From Rugalucina vietnamica (taxonomy: Eukaryota; Mollusca; Bivalvia; Lucinida; Lucinidae): 64,000 nt of DNA. The DNA lies in NCBI GenBank assembly GCA_964017185.1, contig OZ024870.1:21971621-22035620 (forward strand), in the 5' to 3' direction. This document shows positions 44,970-57,426 of the stretch, piece after piece (position 1 is the first letter of the stretch; the number at the start of each line of letters is the position of its first letter). Made by a program: the position numbers and the translations under genes. Under the pieces are notes generated by a model, which saw nothing but the letters and a program-made list of their open reading frames with translations, was not told where the DNA came from and made no database searches.

Positions 44970-47900
44970 CATTTTTCTTAACTGTGCAGCAGTCACGTGA
45001 CGTTGGGGCAGGCAACCGTGATCCAAAATAGGACATATTGGAGAGTGAGCCTCTGCCAATTAAGTTTGCATTGCTGAACATTCAGGGACTTTCAACTAAG
45101 TCAAATCCAAAATTAGAAACTGACCAAGTGAAGTTGTTATTTGCCGAAAATGACTGTGTACTTTTTACAGAAACTTGGGGAAATGAATTCACGAATTTTC
45201 ATGTGAACGGTTTTACTTCTTATATGCTTAACAGGACAGAGTATAAAGCCAACAGCAAACGTTCTTTAGGGGGTATAATTATTTATTTGAAAAATACATT
45301 GATTAAAGATGACTCAAATATTTTATATAAAACTGATAGTGACGATATAATTTGGTTGAAGCTTAATATTGATCAACTCAGTATTTTCAAATGAATTTTA
45401 TATATGCCTTTGTTATAACGTTCCATCGGGAACGAGCAGACAGGGTATGATAGAAAGAGATATGTTTGTCAGACTTACCCAACATATTGAAGAAATTAAT
45501 CAATTAAATGGTACTGAATGTAAATATATTATATGCGGGGATTTTAATGCGAGAATTGGTTCTATGGTTGATTTTGTTCCAAATGATATTGGTCGCCACA
45601 TAGATGCACTTCCGGAGGATTATACTGGCGATAATGCATTGCCTAGAATTTCTTCAGATAGCTCATATAATGATAATGGTATTCTATTGATAGATTTCTG
45701 TATACAGACAGGGCTGCGAGTGGCCAATGGTAGAGTAGGGGAAGATGCGATGGAAGGAAAGTGCACCTATGAGGGGAGCAATGGATCCAGTTTAATTGAT
45801 TATGTCTTAGTGAGTGAAGAATTTCTTGGAAAATTTACAGAATTTTATATTTCAGACCCAAATATTTTATCTGATCATTGCACAGTAAACTTTTCGATTA
45901 AAAACTTGGCATATACTACAGACAATGTACAGGAAGATTCGGATTCTGAACACATTGAAACTAAGTATGTTTTTAATAAAGACTATATAAATGAGTATAA
46001 AGCTAAATTATCGTCACCTGAAATTACACAACAGCTTGGTGGCATGATCAGTAAACTTGATCAAAATAATTCGTATCAGGATATTGAGAGTTGTGTTGAT
46101 GGTTTTGTCAAAACCCTAGACTCTGTATGTGAACCACTTTTTGAAAAGAAATTGCCATGTAACTCCGATAATATAAGTTATAATGGTATAACAGGAGCAT
46201 TATTTAATGAAGAGTGTGAAAATAAAAAAAAAACTAGATTTTCTTAATCGTCTTAACATATTTCGAGATTGCAAAAATGATGCAAATAGAGTTGAAATGG
46301 TTAGCGCAAGAACTGAATACAAACGATCAGTTAGGAAATACAGATTAGAATGCAGAAAACAGAAAACTATGCAACTTTTGGACCTTAAGTATAAAAATGC
46401 CAAATCTTATTGGAAACCTTTGAAAGATTCACAACACAAAGACAAATCAAATTCTTTATCTGTGCAAAAATTTCACAATTATTTCAAATCTATCAATGAC
46501 CAATTTACGCCATATTACCAAGCTGATGAAGATATTTTAGAATTTAATAACAGGTTTTTAAACTCAGAGGCGCAAATAATGTTTTCAGAACTCGATGTTG
46601 CAATAACCGAACAAGAAATTGTAAACGCAATTAAACAGTTGAACTCCGGTAAAAGTGGAGGGCCAGATCGATTACTAAACGAGTTTTTCATTTACGGAAT
46701 TTATGTATTACCAAAATATTTATCAAAGTTATTTAACGCTATTTATGATTGTGGCCACTCTCCTACGTGTTGGACAGATGGTCACATAGTACCCATTCAT
46801 AAAAAAGGGTCTTTTAATACAGTTGAAAAATACAGAGGCATTACATTATTAAGCACACTGGGAAAACTTTTCACAAGTATTTTGAACAATACATTAACTG
46901 ATTGGGCTGAAAATTATCAAGTATATATTGAATCACAAGCTGGCTTTAGATCTAATATGGAAACGGTAGATAATATTTTTACCCTTCATGGCTTGCTTAT
47001 TCATGTAATAAATCAGGAGAAAAAACTTTATTGTGCCTTCATCGACCTAACCAAGGCTTTCGATTGCATAAACAGAGATATATTATGACATAAACTCATT
47101 AAACTGGGTGTAAGGGAGAAAGCTTTGAACATTATTAAAAGTATGTATGAAAATGTAAAATCGAAGGTAAAGTATAAAAACAGACTAAGCGAAAATTTTG
47201 AATGTTACCTTGGCGTAAGACAGGGTGAGAGCTTATCTCCCTTTCTCTTTTCAATGTACTTAAATGACATCGAGGACGAATTTTACTTGAGCGGAATTGA
47301 AGGGATAGATATACATCATATAAAACTATTTTTATTACTTTATGCGGACGACATAACGTTGTTCTCAGAAACTGCTGAAGGTCTCCAAATAGCTTTAAAT
47401 TTATTGTCTACATATTGTCAGAGATAGAAACTTTCAGTAAATACTAAAAAAACTAAAGTCATGGTTTTTCGAAAAGGGGGCATCCTTCCAAGAGATTTGA
47501 AATTTTATTACAATGATGTCAAATTAGAAATCGTGAGTACATTTCATATTTAGGGATACTTTTCTCTCCTGGTGGATCATTTGCTAATACCCAAATCACC
47601 CTTGCAGGCCAAGCGCAAAAGGCGATCTTTAAGCTAAACAGTTATCTCTATAAATTTACTAATATATCACCAAAACATACATTAGAACTATTTGACAAAC
47701 TAGTATCTCCAATTTTAAACTATGCTGCAGAAGTCTGGGGATTTTTTAAAGCATATCATATTGAACGAGTTCATCTTCAATTTTGCAAAAGGCTATTGGG
47801 AGTAAAAAAGACTACACAAAATAATTTTATCTACGGGGAATTGGGAAGAATTAATTTTCAAACTAGAAGGTTGTTTATTATACTTAAATATTGGTTAAAA

Positions 47901-48831
47901 ATAGTAAATACTGAAGAACATAAATTTATTAAGTGTATATATCAAACAATGCTAACAGACATAGAACAAAATGATCGAAACCAAAATTGGGCTCTTTTAG
48001 TAAAGAAGTTATTATCAAATTTAGGATTTTATCAAATATGGTTGCAACAGAATGTTGGTGATATTGATATATTTTTGACACTTGCTAAGCAACGATTAAG
48101 AGATAATTTTATACAAAAATGGAATGAAGAACTAAATCAGTCGTCTAGAGCAATATTTTACAAAAGCATTTTAAATTTTGAATTTAACCCTTACTTAGAT
48201 CTTATAACAGTTCGTAAATTTAGAGTAGCTTTAAGCAAACTGCGTACATCATCACATAGGTTAGAAATTGAAATGGGCAGATGGACAAGACCTGTAAGAA
48301 CTCCAATTGAAGACCGAAAATGTAAACACTGTCATACACTAGAAGATGAATATCATTTTATTTTGGAATGCCCATTATATTCGAATATCACAACACTCTA
48401 TATTAAAAGGTATTATTACACTAGACCAAGCATGTTTAAACTTGTAGAGTTGATGTCTTGTAATAACAAAAAACAAACAAGAAATTTAGCAACATTTATT
48501 TTCAAGGCATTTGAAGAGAGAAATCGTAACCTATATACAAACCATTAGTATTTTGTGTAAATTAATACAAACTTATAGTATTTTTGTGAATATTAAGTCG
48601 CCATCGTAGCGGCATTGGCAATCTCTCCATCATCATCGTTACTGCTGTCATGTTTATATACAGTTTAAAATGTTACTATCTAAGATTGCTACTATCTAGA
48701 TGTATATTCTGTATCTTTTCATATGTATAACCACACTGTTTGCCATATTCATGCATGTTTACTTTGTAAACAACAGGGCACAGGGGCCAGAATGGCCTAT
48801 TGCTATTTGAATAAACTTATCTTATCTTATC
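44970..48831 (+). mobile_element. full-length LINE (APE endonuclease + RT), inactivated
   Basis: The left edge is set by the empty site in segmental copy 1; the right edge is a (CTTAT)n tail after TTGAATAAA. In order: an EEP/APE endonuclease (45038-45900: FALLNIQGLSTK, LFTETW, CGDFNARIG, SLIDYVLVS, LSDHC), a linker, RT (46600-47427: GPDRLLNEFF, YRGITLLSTLGKL, QAGFRSN, FIDLTKAFD, GVRQGESLSPFLFSMYLND, LYADDI), then a C-terminal part (47796-48548) with CKHCHTLEDEYHFILECP. Frame changes near 45390, at the A10 run near 46227 and after 47427, and a TGA at 47086-47088, disable it. Catalytic motifs remain readable. The start of the ORF has no clear ATG. Confidence 0.9.
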
Positions 48832-48962
48832 TTTATAAATTCATCAATGCTGCGTTTGGCATTTTACCATGTATTTCATATGTCAATTTTGTCCAACGTG
48901 TTACCAAGTCTTAGAACAATATGGTATACGGAAAAGTATTAATTAGTAAAGAAGTATAAATT

Positions 48963-49187
48963 GAGTCGCCGCATCAGAAAACCAACAATTTGCATATGCG
49001 AAAACAAATGGCGCAGATCATCTGTGCAGTAAATGCAAGGCTGATCTGCGCCTTTGTTTTCGCTTCCATTCCTCTGCTACTAATATCCAACGTTTCAAGC
49101 TTTTAGCAATCTTCTGTGACAGTAAAGACCGGTCTGTGTCGGACCTGGTCGGAAACCCAAATTGTTTGTTTTCTCATGCCATGGCTC
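48963..49187. mobile_element. GAGCC-ended MITE
   Basis: GAGTCGCCGCATCAGAAAACC start, GCGCAGATCATCTGTGCAG core, GGTCTGTGTCGGACCTGG and ATGCCATGGCTC end. It is adjacent to another copy. Confidence 0.8.
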
Positions 49188-49198
49188 AATTATTATTT

Positions 49199-49432
49199 GA
49201 GCCGCCGCATGGGAAACCCAATAATCTGCATAGGCGAAAACAAAGGCGCAGATCAGCTTCGCAGTAACTGCGAAGCTGATCAGCGCCTTTGTTTTCGCTA
49301 CACGGATAGTACAATTCCTCTTCTACTTAAATCCGAAATTTCAAGCTTCTAGCTGCCATCTGTAGCTGTACAGCCCGGTTTGTGTCGGACCTGTTAAAAA
49401 ACCACATTGTTGGTTTTCCCACGAGATGGCTC
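49199..49432. mobile_element. GAGCC-ended MITE
   Basis: GAGCCGCCGCATGGGAAACC start, perfect palindromic core GCGCAGATCAGCTTCGCAG-TAA-CTGCGAAGCTGATCAGCGC, and CCCACGAGATGGCTC end. It follows the previous copy with an 11-bp gap. Confidence 0.85.
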
Positions 49433-49591
49433 ATATATAAGCATCGCACTGTTCTGAATACAGAATCATGGTCACAGAAAACTTTCACTCATGCGCATCT
49501 TGTAGGCTTAAAAGAGACATATTATGTTACATGTAATGTGAAAGTACACCAACCACCAACTAGAAAACAAGCGGTCTGCCATCCCTGTTAC

Positions 49592-50383
49592 CATCTGCAG
49601 TTGATACTCCGGGTTGAAGTCGTCAACGCATATCTCGACCGTCGGCTCACCTTGCGCATTTAGAAATAAGTCGAACTCTGAATCGCCAAGCATCTTGTAA
49701 TTGTCGAATACTGCCTTGCTTGTGTTGAGCTGGATCTCCTCAAAACCTGCTATCCACTCTGATCTAGACAGACGGACTCGGTTACAAAAGTTCGTTTTCT
49801 TTAAGGTAAATGGTAGCAATCTTGAACTCAGAATATCGCTAACTTTCACAAATATTAAGTCATACGCCTCATCTTTATCAATATATCTAATGCTACTTTC
49901 TACGCGCGTTAGACGATAAAGGACGTTCATCTTTGGTATGTGAATCAAGGGAGAAAACAATGCATGACGATAAAACCTTACATTGAACTCAAAGACAGAG
50001 TCATGCAGAGTGATTACCCATGGTTGTTTGTCCAGTGCAGCTTGGAGAGATTTTATCTCGTCGCTGATATTGACCGGAGTCCTCTTCCTACCGAGCTTGA
50101 CGATTATACTTCCAATATGAGCCGTGTTGTCTATAGTTACCGGTTTTACCATCATGTTAAAGTGATCAAGAGGAGCTCCGTAGGTTTCAAGCCAAGATGA
50201 TGGGTTGTTTTTCTGTTCCGTGGTAAGGCCTTCAAGATAAGAACGGGGTAGTAAATTATCTGACGTCGGGTCCAGAATCAGCTGGATATCATAACCATCG
50301 TTCAGTGTTTCTAGTAATAGAGGCGCACACTTTTCTCCTGATCGTATGAAACCATTTGGACACGAGATGACTCGACATTCATC
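49592..50383 (-). CDS. extracellular protein or receptor ectodomain, exon B
   Basis: Acceptor TTTCATGTTTAG precedes GAT at 50383 (minus strand) and 264 codons stay open in phase 0 to ATG|GTAACA at 49592. The sequence starts DECRVISCPNGFIRSGEKC, a small Cys-rich turn, and later has FCNRVRLSRSEWI and VEICVDDF, patterns I associate with ectodomains of bivalve secretin/Mth-like receptors. Phase matches exon A. If the donor is not used, the frame runs to a stop at 49508. No seven-helix region follows in this window; MITEs and the LINE occupy the downstream DNA. Confidence 0.6.
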
Positions 50384-51302
50384 CTAAACATGAAAATGTT
50401 CAAAGCAAAATAAGAAGTAATAAACTGGCATGGTTCGCCTCGGTCTACTACATGTAACAGCATGAATGAAAACAAAATGAATATCAAATCTGGGATACTA
50501 GTAGTATAGGCAATGATCATGAAAAGGCGCTATCAGAAAGAAATTCCCACTTCAAAAACCGAGATTGGAAAACACTCAATCTGCAATACGTATACTAAGA
50601 AAACCTATCGTAAGCCAAGTGAGCAGCTATTCCCAACAGGCGGCCACTCAGTCACCGAACTTAAACTAAAATTATGACAAGGATGTACCCTACCTGATAA
50701 AAAGCCAAGCAACTATGTTTCAAAAGGTGGCTACTCAGATAACTAAAACAAAGTCAACTCATTTTCATGAAATCAGGTCAAAAGGAATGGAATTTCTGTT
50801 GTTAATGTAACCATGGTAACAATTGATCTTCATGGATTAATTTATGGTGTAATATTTACATTTCTGATGCTCAGTCCAATGAATTAAAATAAGACTCATA
50901 GTTCAATGAACAACATCATGTCACGCGACGTTGCATGATCCAAACTTGACGTCAGAAATGCATAGCTCTTACCATTGTGATTGGACGTTGTAAACGGCAT
51001 CGATGCCGTTCCGCTGTTTGAACGCACAATGTGTGTTTATTCTCTATTTGCTTGTAAATGTGATTGCCTTGATAATTTTTTACAAAACGATAGAAAGAAT
51101 TAAACAAGTAATGAGTTTAATTTTTCTGATGTTCATGGAGCTATGAACCACAGTGGGACCAGGGTCGCTAGCAAAGCTTACATGAACCCCGAATCATTCA
51201 TCTTGCAGGCAACCCACTGCAGTTCATGAACATCCGAAAAAAGAAGTTCATTTCTTAAATACACCTTACGTTTTGCGTTTGGAATTTGTTTAAGTAGTTT
51301 AC
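50384..51302. other. intron between the two ectodomain exons
   Basis: Contains a PLE 3'-UTR fragment at 50505-50650 (minus strand; AATGATCATGAAAAGGCGC, TTCCCACTTCAAAAACCGAG). The rest is unassigned. Confidence 0.55.
50505..50650 (-). mobile_element. PLE 3'-UTR fragment
   Basis: Minus-oriented copy of the terminal part of the PLE UTR, with GTAAGCCAAGTGAGCAGCT and GGCGGCCACTCAGTC. Confidence 0.75.
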
Positions 51303-52280
51303 CTTCGATATGTGCTTTGCCATGCCTTTTCCACACGTTCCGTCTTCGGATGACTTGCCAGTGCCATCAAATCGTTCGTCCATCAGTGCTGACACCTTTC
51401 GGTAATCAATAAGCATATTAAAGACCCCTCCAGGAGTTTTTTGGAATCCAGGCGGTGTACATACATCATCCTGTTCATTTGGGACAAAAACTTCGTTACA
51501 CTGTTTGCAGTAGATATTGGCATATTGCAGAAATCCGCGCCGGCTATGTATCACGGGAGCAAACCATCGAGAACAGGCCTTTTCAAGTTTGCGATTGTAA
51601 GTGTTCCATCGTCCTGTAGCATTGCAGCGACTGATTAATGTGTCAGAACAAATATGATTCATTTCGATCATCTGCTTTGGTGGTGTGAATTCTATGTAGC
51701 AATTTGCTTCCCTACCATTCAAAACGTTGAGAAAAAATCTATCATTCATCGTAGTAAATCCCTTACAAATGACATTAAGATTCCAGTTTGTGTATTCCAT
51801 AGCACCATTGCATTCCGCACAGGTAGGATTGTAGAAGTTTAAGTCCAATGCCTGATTATAAACCGGGTCAAGGGAACCCAAGGTCGCCGTCGGCTGTCCC
51901 TTGCAATCGACATTATTGTCATTCAAACATTGATCAACCATAAAATAACCCAAATCTACATTTTCACTCGTTTCTGACGGTCTTAATGTTGGGGAGTGAC
52001 ACATAAACCCGTCATTTTCAAGTTTGTCACAGCAATTTCCGATTTTCTTGCACGTGACATCACAGGAGCAAGGCAGACAACAAGAGGCATCTGATTTCCT
52101 TGGTAGTTCTTTCCCTTGTCTGTCGCATATGTCAGCATATGGACATAGGTCAGCAAGTTGGGATAAACTATTTCGCCGTTGGGTATTCTGGCATGTTACA
52201 AAACGGCATGAAATGAGCATCATCCATGCTAATGTGAGCATCATCCATGCTAATGTAACCATCAAATTCATGTCAATCAT
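51303..52280 (-). CDS. signal peptide and somatomedin-B-like exon A
   Basis: ATG at 52280 starts a hydrophobic signal sequence with an internal repeat (LAWMMLTLAWMML), then Cys-rich sequence: CCLPCSCDVTCKKIGNCC fits the somatomedin-B-like disulfide pattern, followed by NPTCAECNGAMEYTNWNL and YANIYCKQCNEVF. The frame ends at the donor AAG|GTAAAC (51303/51302), phase 0, leading to exon B. Together about 590 residues of a secreted or receptor N-terminus. Bivalve adhesion/secretin-like receptors often begin like this, but the membrane part is not seen, so a secreted or truncated product is equally possible. Confidence 0.75.
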
Positions 52281-52327
52281 CGAAAGGCGAATCTATAAAT
52301 CAGAGAAAATAGGTTTCTTTAAAATTA

Positions 52328-52516
52328 GCCGAGACGCGAGAAAACCGGTCTTCGGGGACTTCTGAACATGTCAAGCACAAACCGGCCTCTGCAGCCAAAA
52401 AAGATGGCTAGAAGCTTGAAATTTTGAATTTAAGGGGAAGATGAATTGTACTATCCGCGTACATCTGCGGCTTGTTTTCGCATAGGCAAAAATCCGGTTT
52501 TCTCATGACGAGGCTC
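52328..52516. mobile_element. GAGCC-ended MITE, internally deleted
   Basis: AGCCGAGACGCGAGAAAACC start, CAAACCGGCCTCTGCAG, and CTCATGACGAGGCTC end. The palindromic core is largely missing. Confidence 0.7.
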
Positions 52517-52675
52517 AAATACATTTATAGTAGAACGAAAAGTCAAACTCATAATTGCGATGTAAATTTATATATAAAAGAAGGTTCAGGAAAAAATACA
52601 ATTTAAGTTAACTCAGGAGCCTATAATCAGAGATATACCAATATACCAATGCGAAGAAGAGCAAGATGACTAGTT

Positions 52676-52989
52676 AATACGATAAAAAAAACAGCCGATC
52701 GCATAAACAGACATATGGGCCGCCACGTGGGAAAACCAACAATGTGGTTTCCGAACAAGTCCGACACAAACCGGTCTGTACAGCTACAGAAAAGAGCTAG
52801 AAGCTTTAAATTTCGGATTTAAGTAGAAAAGGAATTGTACTATCCGAGTAGCGAAAACAAAGGCGCTGATCAGCTTCGCGGTAACCGCGAAGCTGATCTG
52901 CGTCTTTGTTTTCGCATATACAGATTGTTGGTTTTCCCGTGGGGGCGGCTCAAATACGATAAAAAAGCCGATCGCATAAACAGACATAT
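52676..52989. mobile_element. GAGCC-ended MITE between 37-41-bp direct repeats
   Basis: The MITE is 52717-52952, with core GCGCTGATCAGCTTCGCGG-TAA-CCGCGAAGCTGATCTGCG. Immediately outside, 52676-52716 and 52953-52989 are the same sequence (AATACGATAAAAAA then GCCGATCGCATAAACAGAC), differing by a 4-base indel. Confidence 0.85.
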
Positions 52990-54442
52990 AAATAAATTAC
53001 AAAAAAGTGCCTTGGAACGGCAAGTTAAGAAATCAGAGGCGGACTGAAGGAGTCTCGATATAAATAAATAAGAATTAAAAGATAACTGTAATGGGTTAAA
53101 AAATTAGAGTTGTTATTTGGCAGGGCAGGTGTTTGTATGACCTTACATAGACTACAAGTTATATTATTTTTTTGTACAATGTAACTTCTACATGTACCTC
53201 AATAAGGCCGCTTCTGGCTCAGATTGCACTGGCATCCAGGGAAATAACAATTGCATCAAGTACATGTATATGCTTATAATAATAGCATGCTCATTGTCGG
53301 AATATATGATATTTAACAGAATTTACTCCATACTATCTCTCTTTGAATGTTTTATTGCTTCCAAAGGATCAAACCTTTATTTTCTATTATCTTATATTTC
53401 CCAAAAAATATCAGAAATACATTGAAAATGTCATAGCAACTTTACAGGATCAGTTTTATAAACAAATTTAGTTGTAGCATCTTATTTTGTATTGACAAAT
53501 TGTGATTTGAGTACAAATCTCGGGTTCTTTATTAACATCAATACGGCATATTTACTACTTTAAACAATAGTAAATGACACTCCTCAGACCTCTGTATAAC
53601 ACCTATGTCTGTTTACAATTGTTCCATTCATGATTAAAAGCTAATTGATATAAAGAAAGGAAGTTGTTCAATTTGTAAGCATATTCAGCATATTTGCACC
53701 AGTTTGACCTCTGACCTTTCTGTGTATCAAACCCATGTGTCAATTTAATCGTTGTGTCAAGCCTCCGGGCCGGGCCATTCTATATAAACTAGCAGTTGTT
53801 TTTATGTATTTTGTAACATTTTCGTGACAAAAAAGTACATATTATGAAAGTTAGCTGTTTTTCTTCTTACAAAATGCGCTTAGTTGACCTTTGACCTCAC
53901 TTTGACCTTAAAACGCAAATTCACGCTGAGCATCCGGCCCTATATGGTTTGTAGTAACCTAAGGAATGATTCTAGCTTAACAAAAATGCCATCATGAGAT
54001 ATCGTAGGAATCAAAGACGGCCGACTATCAACACATTGGCAACTTTAATCTTTAATCTTAACGTCTATACATAACATGATTTGAAAATTGTTTAAAACAT
54101 TTCCCCGATAATCTGCCTGTATATGTATCTTTTAAAGGGTTAGGTGCGGAAAAATGCTAATTAGCAGCTAAAATGTGTGGAAAGACCTATTGATTTATTC
54201 ATTATTTTATTTGAAAAGTATTCAAAACGTAGTTAAATGAGTGACATTATCATGTCAAAGATTTTACATTTTTAAGATGCAGCTTTTTAAACTATCTAAA
54301 TTTGGATAAACTGATAAGCAGTACTTTCCTGTAAGCACTCAGGCTAATGGTTGCTGCACATTGTACTTGATGGCAGAACACCCCATTTTTGGAGAGATGA
54401 TTTTATAAAATTTGTTTTATAGTTTAGACACAATCTCAAACA
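52990..54442. other. non-coding; TGACCT-rich stretch
   Basis: No supported gene. 53700-53910 has repeated TGACCTTTGACCT-type motifs like those at 7940-7970. 53345-53380 shares GCTTCCAAAGGATCAAAC with 39960. Confidence 0.45.
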
Positions 54443-54741
54443 TATATTTTGGGTCCATCAGGAAAACATGTCCGAGTAATGTACAGTATACCCCTTAAAC
54501 CCCCCCCTTTTATATAGAAAAACTGGGGTTTGCAGGGGTATACCTACTTTTAATATTTTTGCTCTAAAACATAGATTGTGGGTACTCGTTAGAACCGCCT
54601 CGGCGAGGCGGTTCTAACGTGTACCCACGATCTATGTTTTGAGCAAAAATATTAAAAACATCAAAATTTTTCTGTAGAAAATTTTAAATTTTTACAACTT
54701 GAAAAAAATCTATATATTACATGGGCATGTTTTCGAAATGC
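54443..54741. mobile_element. foldback MITE (GTTAGAACCGCCTCG family)
   Basis: Central palindrome GTTAGAACCGCCTCG/CGAGGCGGTTCTAAC flanked by ACATAGATTGTGGGTACTC and its inverse, with ACATGTCC and GGGCATGT ends. This is the most complete copy. Confidence 0.9.
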
Positions 54742-55364
54742 AATAATTGCATTTTAGCCACAAAGTTCAAATTTAACTCTGATTTGAATGATCGCTTTCA
54801 TCATCTCGAACGAAGTTATGAAACGAATCCAGGTTTTGGTGCCCAGATTTTTAAGTTATGTGCGTTTTGCTGCTTCCCAAATTTTGATGTTTCCAAATGC
54901 ATATATTTTGCACAGTTTTGTAAGTTTGTTGCTTTGTTATTCACCGAATCAAGCCCTTTACAGTATTATTATCATCAATTTTTAAGTTTATATGAAACTC
55001 GTTTTATACTATTCTCAATTTGATAAGTATCAAGGTATTATTTTCCATACAACACAAAGTATAACACACATAGTTTGACCCATATTCAATGCAACCCCCT
55101 TGGACCTAGAATCTTGGCTTTATTTGTTAGAAGTTATTGACTTTAAGAAATTTTAAAAAGGGCATGTCCTACCCAAGTCCATGGAACATTTCTTCTTTAA
55201 TTTAAGTTTTGACAATAAACATGGAATTTTACTAAAGTATCATTGCAAGCAAGTTTTGATCCTGCACTACTCACATCTTCCAGAATGAATTTCATACTGA
55301 CTTTCACAGAAAAGTAATATCCAGTCGGTCGAATTGTCGTGCATCTGTGGGGTTTTAGAAATGT
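54742..55364. other. AT-rich non-coding
   Basis: Nothing recognised. Confidence 0.4.
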
Positions 55365-55645
55365 TAAAGTAGGCAATGATCGGGAAATGGCGCAATCAGA
55401 CAAATTCCCTCCCCAAAAACCGAGGTGAGAAAAGGCTAAATTAAGTACTTATACTAAGAAAACGTATTGTAAGCCGAGTGAGCAGTTACTTTCCCAATAG
55501 GCGGTCACTAAAATATCAAAACTTAACTAAAATATGAAAACATACATAAGTTGCAAACACAAAATTCAACACCAAAACATAAACAGTAAGAGCCACTACA
55601 TGAGTATCGCCTCGGACGATCAGTTATATAAAATTACTGCAGAAA
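55365..55645 (-). mobile_element. PLE 3'-UTR fragment
   Basis: GTAGGCAATGATCGGGAAA, AAAAACCGAGGTGAGAAAAG, GTAAGCCGAGTGAGCAG and GTATCGCCTCGGACGATC: minus-strand copy. Confidence 0.75.
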
Positions 55646-56589
55646 AAATGCAATAATTTCAGGATTTTTCAAAAATAAAAAAATAAAAACTTCCATGCAC
55701 TATGGTAGGACATTTCCTGTTTCCAATTCCTGGGAGACAAAAACTTCAAGGTACCCTTTAAGACTGTTTCTCGAGGCATACCACCTACTCTGTGGTTTCT
55801 TTAGCTTCTCACACCTGAGTATAGGGGGTTTGGGTCCGCGTGTGTTGGTGTTGCGGGACACAATCTTGTTAATGTATAGTTCGTTTTATCTGTAGTATAT
55901 GTTTTTTATAGGTATTGTGGCTACCTTGTAGATTATCCTTTTTAATATTTGCTTGTGCCTTTGAGTACTACGTACAATGTATATATAGAGATGCAAATAC
56001 AGAGGGAACTTTGTCCGGGCAGAGGGCTTGCTGTCTGGACATCGGTTTCCGCCACGGGTCCTCTGTCTCAGACAAAGCACACAGAATGACCCATGGGTCA
56101 TGTATACATACATACTATATATGATGTTTTAAGTTCGAATTTCCACGTATTTTGTTTCATACTTTACATAACAAACATGCTTTATGTTATTGATGTTTTT
56201 GTATAGATGTTTTAGTCTTCTGAACAACGATAGTCTCTTATAATTCTGTACAGAATGGGTTGATATTATACATTTTGTTGTTTGTATATATATTTTTTGT
56301 AATGTATATCAACATGAGACTCAAATAAACATATAAACTCCAAGAAAATGCAAATCATGACATTGTTTAACAATGAGAAAAATATTAAGTGGTATCTTTT
56401 GATGAGTAGATTATGCCTCTTTCGTGTATTATTTCAACAAATTTTGAAACACCGTAATTACATTTTATGATTTAATTTACGATTGTGTTTATAATGCATA
56501 TTATAATGCATATACTTATATTTATAATGCATGTAATAATGCACATAAGCAAAATATTGAAAAGGGCATTTTAATCAAGATTTGCTATA
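55646..56589. other. non-coding; low-complexity AT-rich end
   Basis: No convincing gene. 56470-56560 is rich in TAATGCAT(A). A retroposon-like 3' end (CAAATAAACATATAAAC) lies near 56320 but I cannot assign it. Confidence 0.4.
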
Positions 56590-57072
56590 GTCTGATTTTT
56601 TTCAATGTGCAGGGCGGAGCCTGTCAATTTTTGATTGACAATGACAAACTTGACCATTACATTTAAAAATAGGTATACTTGGATTTTTTTCAATGTGCAG
56701 GGCAGGGCTTAGCTAAGCCCAGCCTTGGATGATTTCATTGTTGAGAAAGGGTCCCATAGCTGACAATGTATAATTGAGGTAAAGGTGACTATGCTTGTTG
56801 TCTTTGTGCTATACCTGTGTCTCACCTGAATGATTTAAAAATATGTGAAGTGTATGGTAGACACACAAACACATAAACATTTTGTTTCTTAAATATAACC
56901 ATACAGCCCATACACTACACTCAAATATTTCTATCAAGTTAGCCAATGCCTCTATCTTTGTCAACAACTCTTTGCTTTACTGATGGTACATGACCGCAGT
57001 AGAAGGTCAATAAAGTACCATTCGAAAAAAAATAAAGCGATTCAGAGAACCAGCTGATTTTACTTATTTTTC

Positions 57073-57382
57073 CTACAAGGTCAGCTGGGTCAAATTAGCA
57101 GCAAATTTGCTGCATCAAAAACGGTCAAGTTAGCAGCAATGTTACTGCAGCAAAGTCATGTTACATGTAGCAGCAATTTTGCTGCAGCAAAAACAGTCAA
57201 GTTAACGGCGATTTTTGCTTGCAGCGTTGGAATTAAATTTGCTGCAGCAAAATAGAAAATACAGTCAAGTTAGCGGATTTTGCTGCAGCGAAATTGGTCA
57301 AGTTAGCAGCTATTTTGCCACAGCGAAAAAACAGTCAAGTAAGCAGCAATTTCGCTTGCAGCGAACAGTTTTGTAGCAGATT

Positions 57383-57383
<1 letters not shown>
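57073..57383. repeat. arrayed GTCAAGTTAGCAGCAA motif, left arm
   Basis: GTCAAGTTAGCAGCAATTTT with TTGCTGCAGCAAAA-type follow-on repeats about seven times at roughly 40-50-bp steps. The inverse array is at 61580-61860. Confidence 0.85.

Positions 57384-57426
<43 letters not shown>

Noticed and set aside
23000..55000. CRISPR-like array from regularly recurring palindromes
   Set aside because: The palindromes belong to dispersed MITEs kilobases apart in a eukaryotic genome; there are no spacers or cas genes.
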